Assembly: GCA_937128505.1 (NCBI GenBank)
Contig: CAKZMM010000130.1
Span: 1-56,590 of the forward strand
Direction: 5' to 3'
Origin: an uncultured Thermogutta sp.
Lineage (GTDB): Bacteria > Planctomycetota > Planctomycetia > Pirellulales > Thermoguttaceae
Length of the DNA stretch: 56,590 nucleotides
Part shown: in pieces, positions 17,898-27,801 of the stretch
How the letters are laid out: each line of letters opens with the position of its first letter
Position numbering within the stretch: position 1 is the stretch's first letter
The notes under the pieces: generated by a model
What the model was told of the DNA's origin: nothing
What the model saw: only the letters and a program-made list of their open reading frames with translations
Databases searched by the model: none
Position numbers and translations under genes: made by a program

Positions 17898-19349
17898 ATG
17901 GCCCAAACCATTGTCATCTTTGGTGCTAGCGGGGATTTGACCCGCCGGAAACTGATCCCCGCTTTGTACGAATTGGCCCGAAAGGGCCGTCTCCCCCCGC
18001 AGACGCGGGTGGTGGGTTTCTCGCGTACTCAATATAGCGATGAGTCTTGGCGGCATTACCTGTCGGAGACAACGCAGCAGTTTCTGGGCAGCAAGTTCAC
18101 CCAGGCCGCGTGGGATCAATTCGCCCCTTGGCTTTTCTATCAGCCGGGAGATATTACGCAGGCGGATTCGTTCCCGGCCCTCGAGGAGCGTTTATCCCAG
18201 TTGGAGGGAGGCGAGCCCACACCGCGGATCTATTATCTAGCCACGGCGCCTGAGTTCTATGAATCGGCCATCACGCACTTGGGCTCTTTCGGCATGGCTA
18301 AAGAGGAGGTAGCCCTGCGGCGGGTCGTGATCGAGAAGCCTTTCGGGATCGACTTGGCCAGTGCGAGGCGTCTCAATCAATCGGTGCACCGTGTTTTCGC
18401 GGAACATCAGGTTTATCGCATCGATCATTATCTCGGTAAGGAGACGGTTCAAAATTTGTTGGTGTTGCGGTTCGCCAACACCATTTTTGAACCCATTTGG
18501 AACCGCAACTATATCGACCATGTTCAAATCACGGCGGCCGAAGCGGTTACCGTGGGAAGCCGTGGGGCTTACTACGAATCGGCCGGTGTCCTGCGGGATA
18601 TGTTCCAGAATCATCTCCTGCAACTGTTGACCCTGACCGCCATGGAGGCTCCGGCGCGATTCGAGGCCGACTTCATCCGTGATGAGAAGGTAAAGGTCCT
18701 CCGAGCCATCCCGCCCATGACGCCGGAAGAAGTTGCCCAGGCCACCATTCGCGGCCAATACCGCAAATATCGGGACGAGCCGCATGTGAGTCCCGGGAGC
18801 ACGACGGCAACCTTCGCGGCTGTTCGCTTGCACGTGGAAAACTGGCGGTGGAAAGGAGTTCCATTCTATCTCCGCTCAGGAAAAGCAATGTCGTGTCTGA
18901 CCACGCAGATCGTCATTCAATTCCGAGAGCCGCCGCACATGGTCTTCCACAGTGGCCCACGCAGTGTGCAGGAAGCTAACCGCCTGGTGATTCAGATCCA
19001 ACCCGCCGAAGGCATTCAACTCCATTTCCACACCAAAGTACCTGATGCGGGGATGCAATTGCGGCTTACGGATCTGAATTTCCGCTTCCGCGACAAATTC
19101 GCGGGCGAGATTCCCGATTCCTACCAACGATTGCTTCTCGATGTAATGCACGGCGACGCCAGCTTGTTTGCCCGGGCCGATGAGGTGGAGCTTGCCTGGG
19201 GAATCATCGATCCGATTGCCCAAGCTTGGGAAGCGGGGGAACCACCGCTGGCCCTTTACGAAGCCGGCGAATGGGGGCCGCCGATCTGCGCCCAATGGAT
19301 GAAAGCCCAAGGCCGCCAATGGTTCGACCTTTGCCCGGTTTTGCCGTGA
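17898..19349 (+). CDS. zwf: Glucose-6-phosphate 1-dehydrogenase
   Basis: Oxidises glucose 6-phosphate to 6-phosphogluconolactone with NADP, the entry to the oxidative pentose phosphate pathway. About 483 residues from the ATG at 17898, which follows GGGGAAGG; a GTG at 17880 adds only six residues. The N-terminal FGASGDLTRRKLIPALY is the dinucleotide loop, EKPFGIDLASA follows, and RIDHYLGKETVQNLLVLRFA is the active-site signature with the catalytic His and substrate Lys. Length and order are normal. It ends about 360 bases before the convergent queG stop, with a repeat array between them. Confidence 0.97.
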   Translation: MAQTIVIFGASGDLTRRKLIPALYELARKGRLPPQTRVVGFSRTQYSDESWRHYLSETTQQFLGSKFTQAAWDQFAPWLFYQPGDITQADSFPALEERLSQLEGGEPTPRIYYLATAPEFYESAITHLGSFGMAKEEVALRRVVIEKPFGIDLASARRLNQSVHRVFAEHQVYRIDHYLGKETVQNLLVLRFANTIFEPIWNRNYIDHVQITAAEAVTVGSRGAYYESAGVLRDMFQNHLLQLLTLTAMEAPARFEADFIRDEKVKVLRAIPPMTPEEVAQATIRGQYRKYRDEPHVSPGSTTATFAAVRLHVENWRWKGVPFYLRSGKAMSCLTTQIVIQFREPPHMVFHSGPRSVQEANRLVIQIQPAEGIQLHFHTKVPDAGMQLRLTDLNFRFRDKFAGEIPDSYQRLLLDVMHGDASLFARADEVELAWGIIDPIAQAWEAGEPPLALYEAGEWGPPICAQWMKAQGRQWFDLCPVLP

Positions 19350-19500
19350 GAGGAAGTATTCCGATTGGTTTTTGGGCCCTCTTGGGCCCTCAATTGATGG
19401 GGAAAAATGCCTCGTGCTTTCTCGGGCGATCCGTCGTCCATAAAGCTCGCGGGGAGAGCGGAGCGGAGTCGATTTTGAACTTTCCGGCAGAAAGAGCTGG

Positions 19501-19715
19501 TCTGTACCCTGGTCGCGTAGAGGGGTTATCGGCGAGGCAGCAAAGAGATTTACTGAGTGCGTTTCCCCGCTGGGGGTGTAGAGGGGGGGTCCTCATGATT
19601 CTTGGAGCAAAACGATTTAACCTTTCTCCCCCGGCGGCGCAGAGGGGGTTTCTTAACGAGGAACACGCAACGAGTTGAGCAAAGCAGCCCCCTAGGGGCG
19701 CAGAGGGGTTTTTCA
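19501..19715. repeat. Four-copy degenerate repeat with exact 61-bp spacing, palindromic core
   Basis: The heptamer AGAGGGG occurs at 19519, 19580, 19641 and 19702, exactly 61 bp apart each time. Each is preceded by a C-run then a G-run; the fourth copy reads CCCCCTAGGGGCGCAGAGGGG split over 19688-19708. Aligned units of about 32 bases share most positions in the second half, and the intervening ~29 bases differ. On the minus strand each unit can fold as a C-run/G-run hairpin, with the first copy keeping pairing through changed bases. The last unit runs into the stop codon of queG. The period equals that of type I-E CRISPR arrays (29-bp repeat plus 32-bp spacer), but the copies are too diverged for a firm call. 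Confidence 0.6.
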
Positions 19716-21104
19716 CACCGTTTTCGCGGGTGGGCCAAGTTCTTTTTCTTTCAGGACCCTCGGCACTTCTTCTTGAAAAAGAGTAATTTGAGCTTCTTGG
19801 CAATCCCCGGGCTGATGCGGCTCAAAAGCGGCGATCAATTCCGCCTGAACCATTGAGTCGGTTTCGACGCGAAGCCGCTCGGCGAGTTTTGCCCGGGTTA
19901 ATGGACTCCCATCGGCGGCCAACGCCCAGGCACACGCCGCGCGAACAACCGGTTCAGGATCGAGCAAACCGCCCTGTAATGCATTGCGAATTCGCTCTTC
20001 GAGGCCTCGATCAACCTCGCTTTCTGAGGGCAAACCTACCGAGCAGCTTATCCAATCCCCCTTTTTGCCCGGCCCAGCAGCGGCCGAAGCGGTGGGGACG
20101 AATTGTGTGTTTGCGCTTGCTTCCGCCTTGGCCCCCGAATTGCCGGAATTCTGCTCGAGCAACCGGCGAAGAGTATTCCCCAAGACAATGGCGGCGCTTC
20201 GGGCCAGCCCTGCACGTCCTGCACGTTTCAATGGGCTATGCCGGAACCGGGCGCGGAACTCCTCATCGGTCATCAATAGCAGATCAATGGCCGATAAATG
20301 CGGGCCAAAAACGGGTTGATATTCCGGTCGGCTACTCAGAGGAGCACGGTGGTTCCACGGGCAGACAACCTGACATAGATCGCAACCAAAAAGCCAATCC
20401 CCCTGCGCCGCTCGCATCCCCGCCGGGGGCAATTGCTTGGTCTCGATAGTCCAAAAGCTCAAGCATTTTCGGGCGTCAAGGACCCCAGGTGCGACAAAGG
20501 CCTGGGTCGGACAAACTTCCAGGCAAGCCCGACATTTGCCGCAGTGATTCCGCACGAAAGGCGGATCGGGCTCAAGGGCCTCGCTAGTAAGCAGAATTCC
20601 GAGGAATGTGTAGCTGCCCAAGCGGGGATTAATAAGAAGCGTGTTTTTCCCAATCCAGCCAAGCCCTGCCATTTGGGCATACGAGCGTTCTAGTATGGGG
20701 GCGGTATCCACCACGATACGCGTCTCCACACTGGGCCGATATTGTCGCAGTTTTTCCGCCACACCCTCCAGCGTCCTTCGGACCGTTCGATGATAGTCCT
20801 GGCCCCAGGCGTAGCAAGAAATGCGGCCGTAAGCCGGCGGGCCTTCCTCCGCGTTTGCTACACGGTATACCGAGCCAACAACCACCAAGCTTTGCGCCGA
20901 AGGAAGTACGGACCGCGGATCTCGATAGGCCGGAAGTCGCCGGGCAATGTAGTCCATATCTCCAACATATCCCGCCGCGACCCACTCCACCAAAAAATCC
21001 CAATGTGGGGATGGGGCCGCTCGACAAATTCCGACAAGCTCAAAGCCGGCGGAATAAGCCTCATCTTTCAGCAGGCGACTTAGTTCGGTTGGGGTGATAG
21101 ACAT
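19713..21104 (-). CDS. queG: Epoxyqueuosine reductase
   Basis: Cobalamin- and 4Fe-4S-dependent enzyme that reduces epoxyqueuosine to queuosine in tRNA, the last step of the pathway. 463 residues. The catalytic Asp133 lies in VVDTAPILERS. The first cluster ligands are in CGKCRACLEVCP (Cys188, 191, 194, 198); the second set is RKCLSFW and CDLCQVVCPWN. A C-terminal HEAT-like tail contains an Ala/Ser/Gly-rich insertion of about 30 residues (AKAEASANTQFVPTASAAAG), which makes it longer than short homologues. No other queuosine gene is nearby and no preQ1 riboswitch is evident upstream. Confidence 0.95.
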   Translation of the reverse strand: MSITPTELSRLLKDEAYSAGFELVGICRAAPSPHWDFLVEWVAAGYVGDMDYIARRLPAYRDPRSVLPSAQSLVVVGSVYRVANAEEGPPAYGRISCYAWGQDYHRTVRRTLEGVAEKLRQYRPSVETRIVVDTAPILERSYAQMAGLGWIGKNTLLINPRLGSYTFLGILLTSEALEPDPPFVRNHCGKCRACLEVCPTQAFVAPGVLDARKCLSFWTIETKQLPPAGMRAAQGDWLFGCDLCQVVCPWNHRAPLSSRPEYQPVFGPHLSAIDLLLMTDEEFRARFRHSPLKRAGRAGLARSAAIVLGNTLRRLLEQNSGNSGAKAEASANTQFVPTASAAAGPGKKGDWISCSVGLPSESEVDRGLEERIRNALQGGLLDPEPVVRAACAWALAADGSPLTRAKLAERLRVETDSMVQAELIAAFEPHQPGDCQEAQITLFQEEVPRVLKEKELGPPAKTV

Positions 21105-22350
21105 GCGTCTTAAACAAATAAGGCGTTTTCAACCCGGAAAAATTGAGCAAGCTCGGTAACAAACGAATTCCCGAACCATTGCTTGAGCGCGCCGGAGCGG
21201 TAGGGTCCTTGAATCGAGCAAAGAGCGGCATTACGAACTACGTTCCGGGGCAAGTGGTTGCCACCCGAGGGCCGGCGGAGTCTTCCTCAGCAAGCCTTTC
21301 AATAGCCTTTTCCTTCTCCGAAGCTAGGCCGGCGTGTATGCTTGAGAGTGAAGGTTGGCATCGGTTCAACTCGGGGACCGCACGTCTTTGGCATAGCATA
21401 AGCAAAAAGCAAGCGTTTTTATCTATTTTTTATCTACATTATCTCCGCAATCTTACAAAGTTTCCATTTTTTATCATGGTAACAATGTAACCGGGAAAGT
21501 CTTGTGGGGGTCAGTGATCAAACTCTGCGGATTAACAAACTTAAACGGCTTCGAGAGAAATTTTTGTTTTTATGCGTAAACTTTTGCAATTCTTGGGAAG
21601 TGTGGGCAAGATGCATCATCAATATCACCGTCTCAATGGTGATTATCAAAAGTTGAAAGAGGGCTTTAAGCTTATTTTTTGGTTGCGTTGACCTGGCCCC
21701 GTGCCAAACATTCGAATTTGCTGAAGCGACGTAGGGCCCTTCATCGCAGGTGATCCGATAATTCTTATCACATGTTATATGATAATGTTTGCAATCAATT
21801 GTGAGATTTGCTGAAATCGGGACGAGAAACGTGGAATTTGCTGAAATCGGCACAAGAAACCTGCTCAGAAACGGGGCGCACAATCGGTCACCGGTGTTTT
21901 CGGCAATGGATGGCGGTCGCTTGCCCACAACTTTGTTCCGCGATTCGTTTGTTGGAGTTCACCTACCAGATAAGTTCTCATTTTTACCAAAGTAATTCAC
22001 CAGCACACTTAGCAGATTATTTTACATTGTTTACCAAATTGGTTCGTAACTTAGCTGAAATCTAAAGTACCCTGGGTAAATTGGCGGCTTCTGGCGAATA
22101 TTAATCACGGTATCAACAACGGTGAATTTTCTCGGCTTACGCCGTAAATTTTTTGGTTAAGCCGTCTTGGGTTTTTCATTGAAGGAAGCCTACTGACTGA
22201 GATTAGGATCGGTTTAAGAATCCGAGGCTCCGACTTGAAGCGGCGGCAAGGGAAAAGCGGGACTGGGAGTTTCCTGCGGTCAAAAAGTCGGTCCCCTGGA
22301 GTCGTTTCCGATTGCGGGAATGGCAAGGTGCGGTCCTCGAATGGTGAGGA
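21105..22350. other. Long AT-rich spacer upstream of the envelope operon, with a 30-bp tandem duplication
   Basis: No gene supported. Bases 21806-21835 and 21836-21865 are two copies of a 30-bp unit (core ATTTGCTGAAATCGG), and a related GAATTTGCTGAA lies at 21714. A minus-strand frame at 21518-21928 (136 residues) owes its length to these repeats and lacks domain content. The base composition is richer in A and T than the neighbouring genes. A small CGGC/GCCG hairpin followed by TAAATTTTTT at 22133-22152 is a weak terminator candidate. The promoter for the following operon probably lies here, but I cannot place it. Confidence 0.45.
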
Positions 22351-24627
22351 ATGATTAGCTTTACTCGGCCTGAGATCCTCTGGGCATTGCCCATTGCCCT
22401 TCTGCCGGTATTGATCCATCTGATCAACCGTCTGCGATACCGCCGGGTTCCTTGGGCTGCCATGGAGTTTTTGTTAGAGAGTCATCGTCGGTATAAGGTC
22501 CGGATCCGCCTGCGCGAATGGTTCTTGCTTTTGGCCCGGGTGACGGCGATTGCCTTGATCGTGCTGCTTTTGGCTCAGCCGTTGATTCAAGCCGGTTGGG
22601 CTCCGTGGTTGGCCGACTCGAGCAGGGACCATGTGATTCTTCTGGATGACAGCTTCTCGATGTCGGAGTTGGCTCCCGATCAATCTCCGTTCGAGTTGGC
22701 CCGACAGTCGATGGTGGATTTTTTACACTGGGTCTCCGGCCGTGGTAGCCCCCGGCGAGTGGCTTTGATCCGTTTCTCAAAGGCGGCCCAAACGGATGGC
22801 TTTCGGCCTGATTGGACCGGGCAGACTATTTCCGGGGAATCTTTGGCCCAGTATGTGGAGCAAGTGTCGAGGCTTGCCGTTTCTTACTCAGACGCAGGAC
22901 CACTACCGGCAGTGGAACGGGCCGTGGAGTGGGTAGAAAGCAACGACAGTATTCAGCCATTCATTTACATTTTTTCGGATTTTCGGCTCAAAGATTGGGA
23001 GAACCACCAACCCTTGCGATCTCGGCTGGCTCAGCTGCAAAGGGCTGGGGCAAAAATTCGGCTAATTCGTTGCGCTGAAGATGAGGGTGATAATTTGGCC
23101 ATTCAGGCTGTCACGGCCGGTGGCAGCTTAAAGGCAGCAGGGGTTCCCCTTCCGGTCGAATTGAGCGTGGTCAATTACTCGCAGCAGCCGGTGGAAAAGG
23201 TGGCGGTATCGATTGCTGCGAACGAAACGCCCTTGCCCGCCGTTTTGTTGCCTCGGATTGCAGCGTTTGAATCTGCCCAAGAGCGCAGTCATTTATGGCT
23301 GGCTTCGGCTGGGGAATATCGATTTGTGGTTCAATTGCCGCCGGATCGACTTGCGGCCGACAACGTGCGCTATGTGGTGCTTCGGGTCGCGGAAGCAGTG
23401 CGAGTGCTTTTGGTGGAGGATATGCCGGGGACCCCGAACGCTCGATATATTGAAGCGGCCTTGCGTCCGACGCGGACGGTGGAAACGGGGATCCGCGTGC
23501 GGTTGAGGACCTCGCGGGAGCTTGCGCCTGCGTTGCTCGAGGAATCGGAGGTAGTCTTCTTGCTGGATGTGGAGCGGTTGGAGCCCTCGGCGGTTCAGGC
23601 CTTGAAGGATTATGTTGGAGTCGGCGGAGGGCTGGTCTACTTTGTGGGAGAGCAGGTTAACGCCCCCTTTTACACGGAGACGCTTTACGAGAATAGTCGC
23701 GGGCTATTTCCCGCCCCTTTGGGTACACCGCGCGATTTGCCCCCTGATTTCTTGAGCAATCTACCCGATGTGCAAGTGGGGGATCACCCGATCTTTCGCG
23801 TCTTTCAGGGGGCACGCAACAGCTTTTTGGCCATGGTGAATGTGGATCGCTACTTTACAGTAGCCGAGGGCTGGAGCCCTGAGGAATCAGGGGCCCAAGT
23901 GCTTGCTCGGCTGCGGAACGGGGCACCGTGGGTAATTTACCGTCCCTGGGGCGAAGGAGTGGTGGTTGCGTTTCTCACGACGGCGGCTCCCGTGTGGAAT
24001 AATTGGGCCCGAGGCAACCCAAGTTTCGTAATCACCTTGCTCGAGCTGGTATCGGCGGTAGCGCGGAAAAGTAGGGAAATCCCTGAACTCATCGTGGGTC
24101 AGCCGTTTGTGTGGCGGTTGGAGCGGGACAGATACCGGCCGCAGCTCCGTTACCGGCTTCCGGACCAAGGTGGCACGGTAGCCGGTGCCCTTGAGGCTAC
24201 CGCAGGTGATGGGGGGGCACTCGAGGTGAAGGTGCCCCCACCGATGGAGCCGGGATTTGGCACGCTGGAGCTGACCGACATTCAGGGGGAAACGCAGGAG
24301 CATCTTTTTGCGGTCAATGTCAATCCTCAAGAAGGGGACTTGCGGCTGATTGGTACCCGGGAGCTTTCGGAAAAATTGGCCGGCTTAGATTGTGAGATTC
24401 TTTCAGCACGAGCGATTCGGACGCTGGAAGAACCGGAGGGGAGTGCGGATTTGGTAGGCCCCTTCTTGATGGCCCTCTTGGTTCTGCTCATGGCGGAACA
24501 ATCGCTGGCTTATTGGGCGAGCTATCACTCTCGGCAAAAGACGGCCCACAGATACAGCCGGCAAGAGGCTAAACACGTGGAGAAGCCGACGGCTGCGCTT
24601 CCGCTTGGAAGTGCACCGCGCGTTTAA
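22351..24627 (+). CDS. BatA-like von Willebrand A membrane protein
   Basis: A protein of 758 residues that opens a ten-gene run. The N terminus is the BatA aerotolerance-type domain: a membrane segment at 9-25 (ILWALPIALLPVLIHLI), a basic loop, and a second at 58-80. The VWA domain begins at once with VILLDDSFSM; Asp99, Ser101 and Ser103 form the metal-binding MIDAS. Residues 350-480 resemble a glutamine-amidotransferase-like region found in these planctomycete and Bacteroidetes proteins (VLLVEDMPGTPNARYIEAAL, DYVGVGGGLVYFVG). A last membrane helix lies near 707-730. The VWA region should face the periplasm and bind partner proteins through a metal. GTGAGGA lies directly against the ATG, closer than normal. 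Confidence 0.9.
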   Translation: MISFTRPEILWALPIALLPVLIHLINRLRYRRVPWAAMEFLLESHRRYKVRIRLREWFLLLARVTAIALIVLLLAQPLIQAGWAPWLADSSRDHVILLDDSFSMSELAPDQSPFELARQSMVDFLHWVSGRGSPRRVALIRFSKAAQTDGFRPDWTGQTISGESLAQYVEQVSRLAVSYSDAGPLPAVERAVEWVESNDSIQPFIYIFSDFRLKDWENHQPLRSRLAQLQRAGAKIRLIRCAEDEGDNLAIQAVTAGGSLKAAGVPLPVELSVVNYSQQPVEKVAVSIAANETPLPAVLLPRIAAFESAQERSHLWLASAGEYRFVVQLPPDRLAADNVRYVVLRVAEAVRVLLVEDMPGTPNARYIEAALRPTRTVETGIRVRLRTSRELAPALLEESEVVFLLDVERLEPSAVQALKDYVGVGGGLVYFVGEQVNAPFYTETLYENSRGLFPAPLGTPRDLPPDFLSNLPDVQVGDHPIFRVFQGARNSFLAMVNVDRYFTVAEGWSPEESGAQVLARLRNGAPWVIYRPWGEGVVVAFLTTAAPVWNNWARGNPSFVITLLELVSAVARKSREIPELIVGQPFVWRLERDRYRPQLRYRLPDQGGTVAGALEATAGDGGALEVKVPPPMEPGFGTLELTDIQGETQEHLFAVNVNPQEGDLRLIGTRELSEKLAGLDCEILSARAIRTLEEPEGSADLVGPFLMALLVLLMAEQSLAYWASYHSRQKTAHRYSRQEAKHVEKPTAALPLGSAPRV

Positions 24628-24756
24628 ATGCACGCTGAAGGTGTTCCGCCAGTGTAACTTGAGCCGGGAGGTGATCGCGGGTGTAAGATTCCGAAGACAC
24701 CGACGGGTAGGGAAACGCTTTTCCAATCATTCGTCAAAAGGAGTGCTGCGAAACCA

Positions 24757-27753
24757 GTGGTGCACGAAGTCTTCGAATGGGGAAGGCTAAACGAACCGTG
24801 GACGATCATCGCGGGAATGGTCCTCGGTTTGGGGGTGCTTGCTTTGGCCGCCAGCTTCGCTCGGCGGGAGGCCGCACAGCAAAGCAGCCTTCGTATGCTT
24901 CTGTTATGGACGCTGCGAGGCCTTTCAATCGCAGCCTTAATCATCTGGCTTTTGCAGCCGCAGTGGCGAATACATCGTGAGCAGGTACGGCCGAGTAAAG
25001 TTCTGTTATTGGTTGACACAAGTGCCAGTATGGCGCTTCCGGTGGAAGTAGGTTCGATACGGGGCAGTGGGCCGGGGAGTGAAACAGGGGGTCGAGTTGG
25101 TGTCGTCGGGGTACCTTCCCGCCTGGAGGCAGTGATTCAGAACCTTCAAGGCTCGCAACTTGTTGAGCAGCTATCCGGCACTCACGAGGTGCTAATTTAT
25201 CAATTTGGCGAATCGAGTCCCCGGTTGGTGGGAATGGTGAGCCGGCGGGGATCTCACGAATTTAATTCTGGCGACTCTGGGGGGAATGCATATTCTTTAG
25301 GGTATGATGATGCTGCGGATAATGGCAGCTCTGGGAGAATTGTAGATCCGGCGAAGGAAAAAGCCTCGGGAGGAGATGAAGAGTCTGCGCGAAATGGCAA
25401 GGATGTGCGCGGTTTTGGATCGCCGCCTGGGGAAGCGGAGCGTTGGTGGGAGCAATTGCAACCGATGGGTCGTGAGACCCGGTTGGCCGAGGCCATTACT
25501 GAGACATTACGGGCAGTGGCCGGGGATCCGGTTGCCGGGGTCATTGTTTGCAGCGACGGGGGGCAAAATGCCGGGCAGCCGGTGGCAGTTGCCATTCAAG
25601 CTGCCCGAGAGGCCCGCACGCCCATTTATACGATTGGCGTCGGGCCGAAAGGCCCGCTGGTGGATGCTCGCATAGCGGAGCTGCAAGTGCCACGCCAAGC
25701 GCAGCCCGCCGACCCGTTCCAGGTGGTCGTGCTTGTGCAAGGAAATGGGTTGGGAGGAGCAAAGGGTTTGCTTGAAGTAGGGCTTAAGCCGGAGACTAGC
25801 CCGGAGACTCAACACACCCCCACGGCCCCCTCAAGAAATGGATTAAATGCTGATTTGCCCGCAGCTCCTTCTTCCGCAGGTGAGTTTGGCGATAATGCTT
25901 CAAATACCTCTCGGAGAGACCCTACGGATAACACAGGGAGCACTTCTGCGAACGCTTCCGCAAATGATTCGGCTAATATCCCTTTGGAAACCGCGGGGAA
26001 TACACCGGCAAATGACTCCGGCGAAAACTCGGCGAATAACTTCGCAAGCGTGCCGGCAGGCTCGTCGGGTGAAACTGCGCGTGAGACCGGAGGTTTTCCC
26101 GGCGGTCTGCTCCAGGTTCAGCGTACAGAGGTGGGGTTTTCCAACGAGGGGGGACCGGTTTCGGCCACGTTCGAATTCAACGTCTCCACCCCGGGCCGGT
26201 ATCGTGTGGTTGCTCGATTGCAGGCTCAGCCGCGGGAACAAGATGTGAGTAATAATGTGGCGGAAATGTCCTTGGAAGTTTTGGAGCGGGAAACTCGTGT
26301 GTTGCTTTTGGCGGGGGGGCCGAGTCGGGAATATCAGTTCTTACGGGGCGTGCTTTACCGCGAGCCACGAATACGGTGCGATATCTTGCTTCAATCGGCG
26401 CAACCGGGTACCTCGCAGGAGGCGAATGCTTTGCTGGAAAAATTTCCGGAGTCGCCCGGCGAGTTGGCAGCGTACGATTGTGTCATTGGGATTGATCCGG
26501 ATTGGGGGCGACTACGTCTTTCGGCGGAATCGACTAGCCGAGCTTTGGAGGCGCTGCAGAGCTGGGTGGCCGAGCAAGCTGGCGGGTTGATTGTGGTTGC
26601 CGGCCCGGTTTGTGCGGGGGATACGGTGCGTGGTTGGTTGAGGGAACCGGTGACCGCAAAAATCCGCGAACTTTACCCTGTGGAACTCTTGGACCGGCAA
26701 GGGCTCACGATCACGCGGATGCATCATTCGGAGGAACCGTGGCCCATCGAGTTTACTCGAGAGGGTTTAGCGGCTACCTATCTTTGGCTTGAGCCCAGCG
26801 GCGCCGCCAGTCAGGCGGCTTGGTCGGCATTTCCCGGGGTGTATAGCTGTTTTCCGGCAAGGGGGCTCAAACCGGCGGCTTTGGCGTTAGCTTATTTTAC
26901 AGATCCCCAGACTTTTGAAGGCGATAAACGCCTTATTTTATTGGCTGAACAATTTTTCGGTGCCGGGCGTGTTTTCTATCTTGGCAGTGGCGAATTGTGG
27001 CGGCTCCGCAGCGTCAAGGAAGGATATTTCGAGCGGCTTTACCTACAACTAATCCGCCATGTGTCGCAGGGGCGGGCGGCACGGCAATCGCCCCGGGGAC
27101 TCCTTTTGGTTGATCGCGAAAAGTACTTTTGGGGTGATCCCGTGACCATTCACGCCCAAATCGCCGATAGCCAATTGCGTCCTTTCTCGGCCAGCGACTA
27201 TCCGATCGAGGTGATGGAACCAGATGGCAGACTCCGCACTCTGAGGATGGCGGCGGAGCCGGGCCGGGCGGGAGCCTTCCGCGGCACGTTTACCGTCTTG
27301 AAGCTGGGAACCTACCGAATAGTGTCGGAGCTGCCTGATGCGCCGGGCGAAAAGCTGCTCCGGGAAATTCATGTTGAGTTGCCTCAGTTGGAGAATCAAC
27401 AACTCCTTTGCAATGAGGAGCTTCTTCGCACTTTGAGCGATGCCACCGGGGGGCGATATTACGGGGACTGGTCAGAGATTGATGATAAAAATTCCGCCGG
27501 CTTTTTGCCGCGGCTTTTGCCGGATGGGAGTCGGGTGGAGACGATTGTTGGCCCGGCGTACCAACCTTCGTTCCGACGATGTTTGGAGCTACTATTCGGA
27601 CAAAGCACGTGGTTTAGTTGGATCGCGGTGGTAGCCGCCTGGTGGCCATGGCGAGCGCTTACCGATTTGTCGCTGGCCTGGTGGCTTTTCGGGATGGCGG
27701 CGATGCCGCTACTGGTGCAGTGGACCTTGCGTCGGCTTTGGCAATTAGCTTAG
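24757..27753 (+). CDS. Large membrane protein with VWA and amidotransferase-like domains
   Basis: A protein of 998 residues starting at GTG 24757, with AAAGGAG 12 bases upstream. Two N-terminal membrane helices (15-35, 47-67) are followed by VLLLVDTSASM, a full MIDAS at Asp87, Ser89 and Ser91. Residues about 344-446 form a low-complexity Asn/Ser/Thr/Ala linker that interrupts the fold. An amidotransferase-like region follows (VLLLAGGPSREYQFLRGVL, VIGIDPDWG, GGLIVVAGP), then a beta-rich part and two C-terminal helices near 950-990. It is a larger relative of the preceding protein, and both probably sit together in the membrane facing the periplasm. Confidence 0.88.
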   Translation: MVHEVFEWGRLNEPWTIIAGMVLGLGVLALAASFARREAAQQSSLRMLLLWTLRGLSIAALIIWLLQPQWRIHREQVRPSKVLLLVDTSASMALPVEVGSIRGSGPGSETGGRVGVVGVPSRLEAVIQNLQGSQLVEQLSGTHEVLIYQFGESSPRLVGMVSRRGSHEFNSGDSGGNAYSLGYDDAADNGSSGRIVDPAKEKASGGDEESARNGKDVRGFGSPPGEAERWWEQLQPMGRETRLAEAITETLRAVAGDPVAGVIVCSDGGQNAGQPVAVAIQAAREARTPIYTIGVGPKGPLVDARIAELQVPRQAQPADPFQVVVLVQGNGLGGAKGLLEVGLKPETSPETQHTPTAPSRNGLNADLPAAPSSAGEFGDNASNTSRRDPTDNTGSTSANASANDSANIPLETAGNTPANDSGENSANNFASVPAGSSGETARETGGFPGGLLQVQRTEVGFSNEGGPVSATFEFNVSTPGRYRVVARLQAQPREQDVSNNVAEMSLEVLERETRVLLLAGGPSREYQFLRGVLYREPRIRCDILLQSAQPGTSQEANALLEKFPESPGELAAYDCVIGIDPDWGRLRLSAESTSRALEALQSWVAEQAGGLIVVAGPVCAGDTVRGWLREPVTAKIRELYPVELLDRQGLTITRMHHSEEPWPIEFTREGLAATYLWLEPSGAASQAAWSAFPGVYSCFPARGLKPAALALAYFTDPQTFEGDKRLILLAEQFFGAGRVFYLGSGELWRLRSVKEGYFERLYLQLIRHVSQGRAARQSPRGLLLVDREKYFWGDPVTIHAQIADSQLRPFSASDYPIEVMEPDGRLRTLRMAAEPGRAGAFRGTFTVLKLGTYRIVSELPDAPGEKLLREIHVELPQLENQQLLCNEELLRTLSDATGGRYYGDWSEIDDKNSAGFLPRLLPDGSRVETIVGPAYQPSFRRCLELLFGQSTWFSWIAVVAAWWPWRALTDLSLAWWLFGMAAMPLLVQWTLRRLWQLA

Positions 27754-27801
27754 CGCTACTGGGTTAGAATTCTTGAGGGGGCGCCGTCCTGCGGCAAACC
27801 G

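Noticed and set aside
19501-19715. Calling the 61-bp array a true CRISPR
   Set aside because: Repeats are only partly conserved, just four copies, no leader or cas genes visible; reported as a repeat instead.
21518-21928. 136-residue minus-strand frame before the envelope operon
   Set aside because: AT-rich, repeat-derived (two tandem repeats produce its repeated peptide), with no ribosome binding site or domain.
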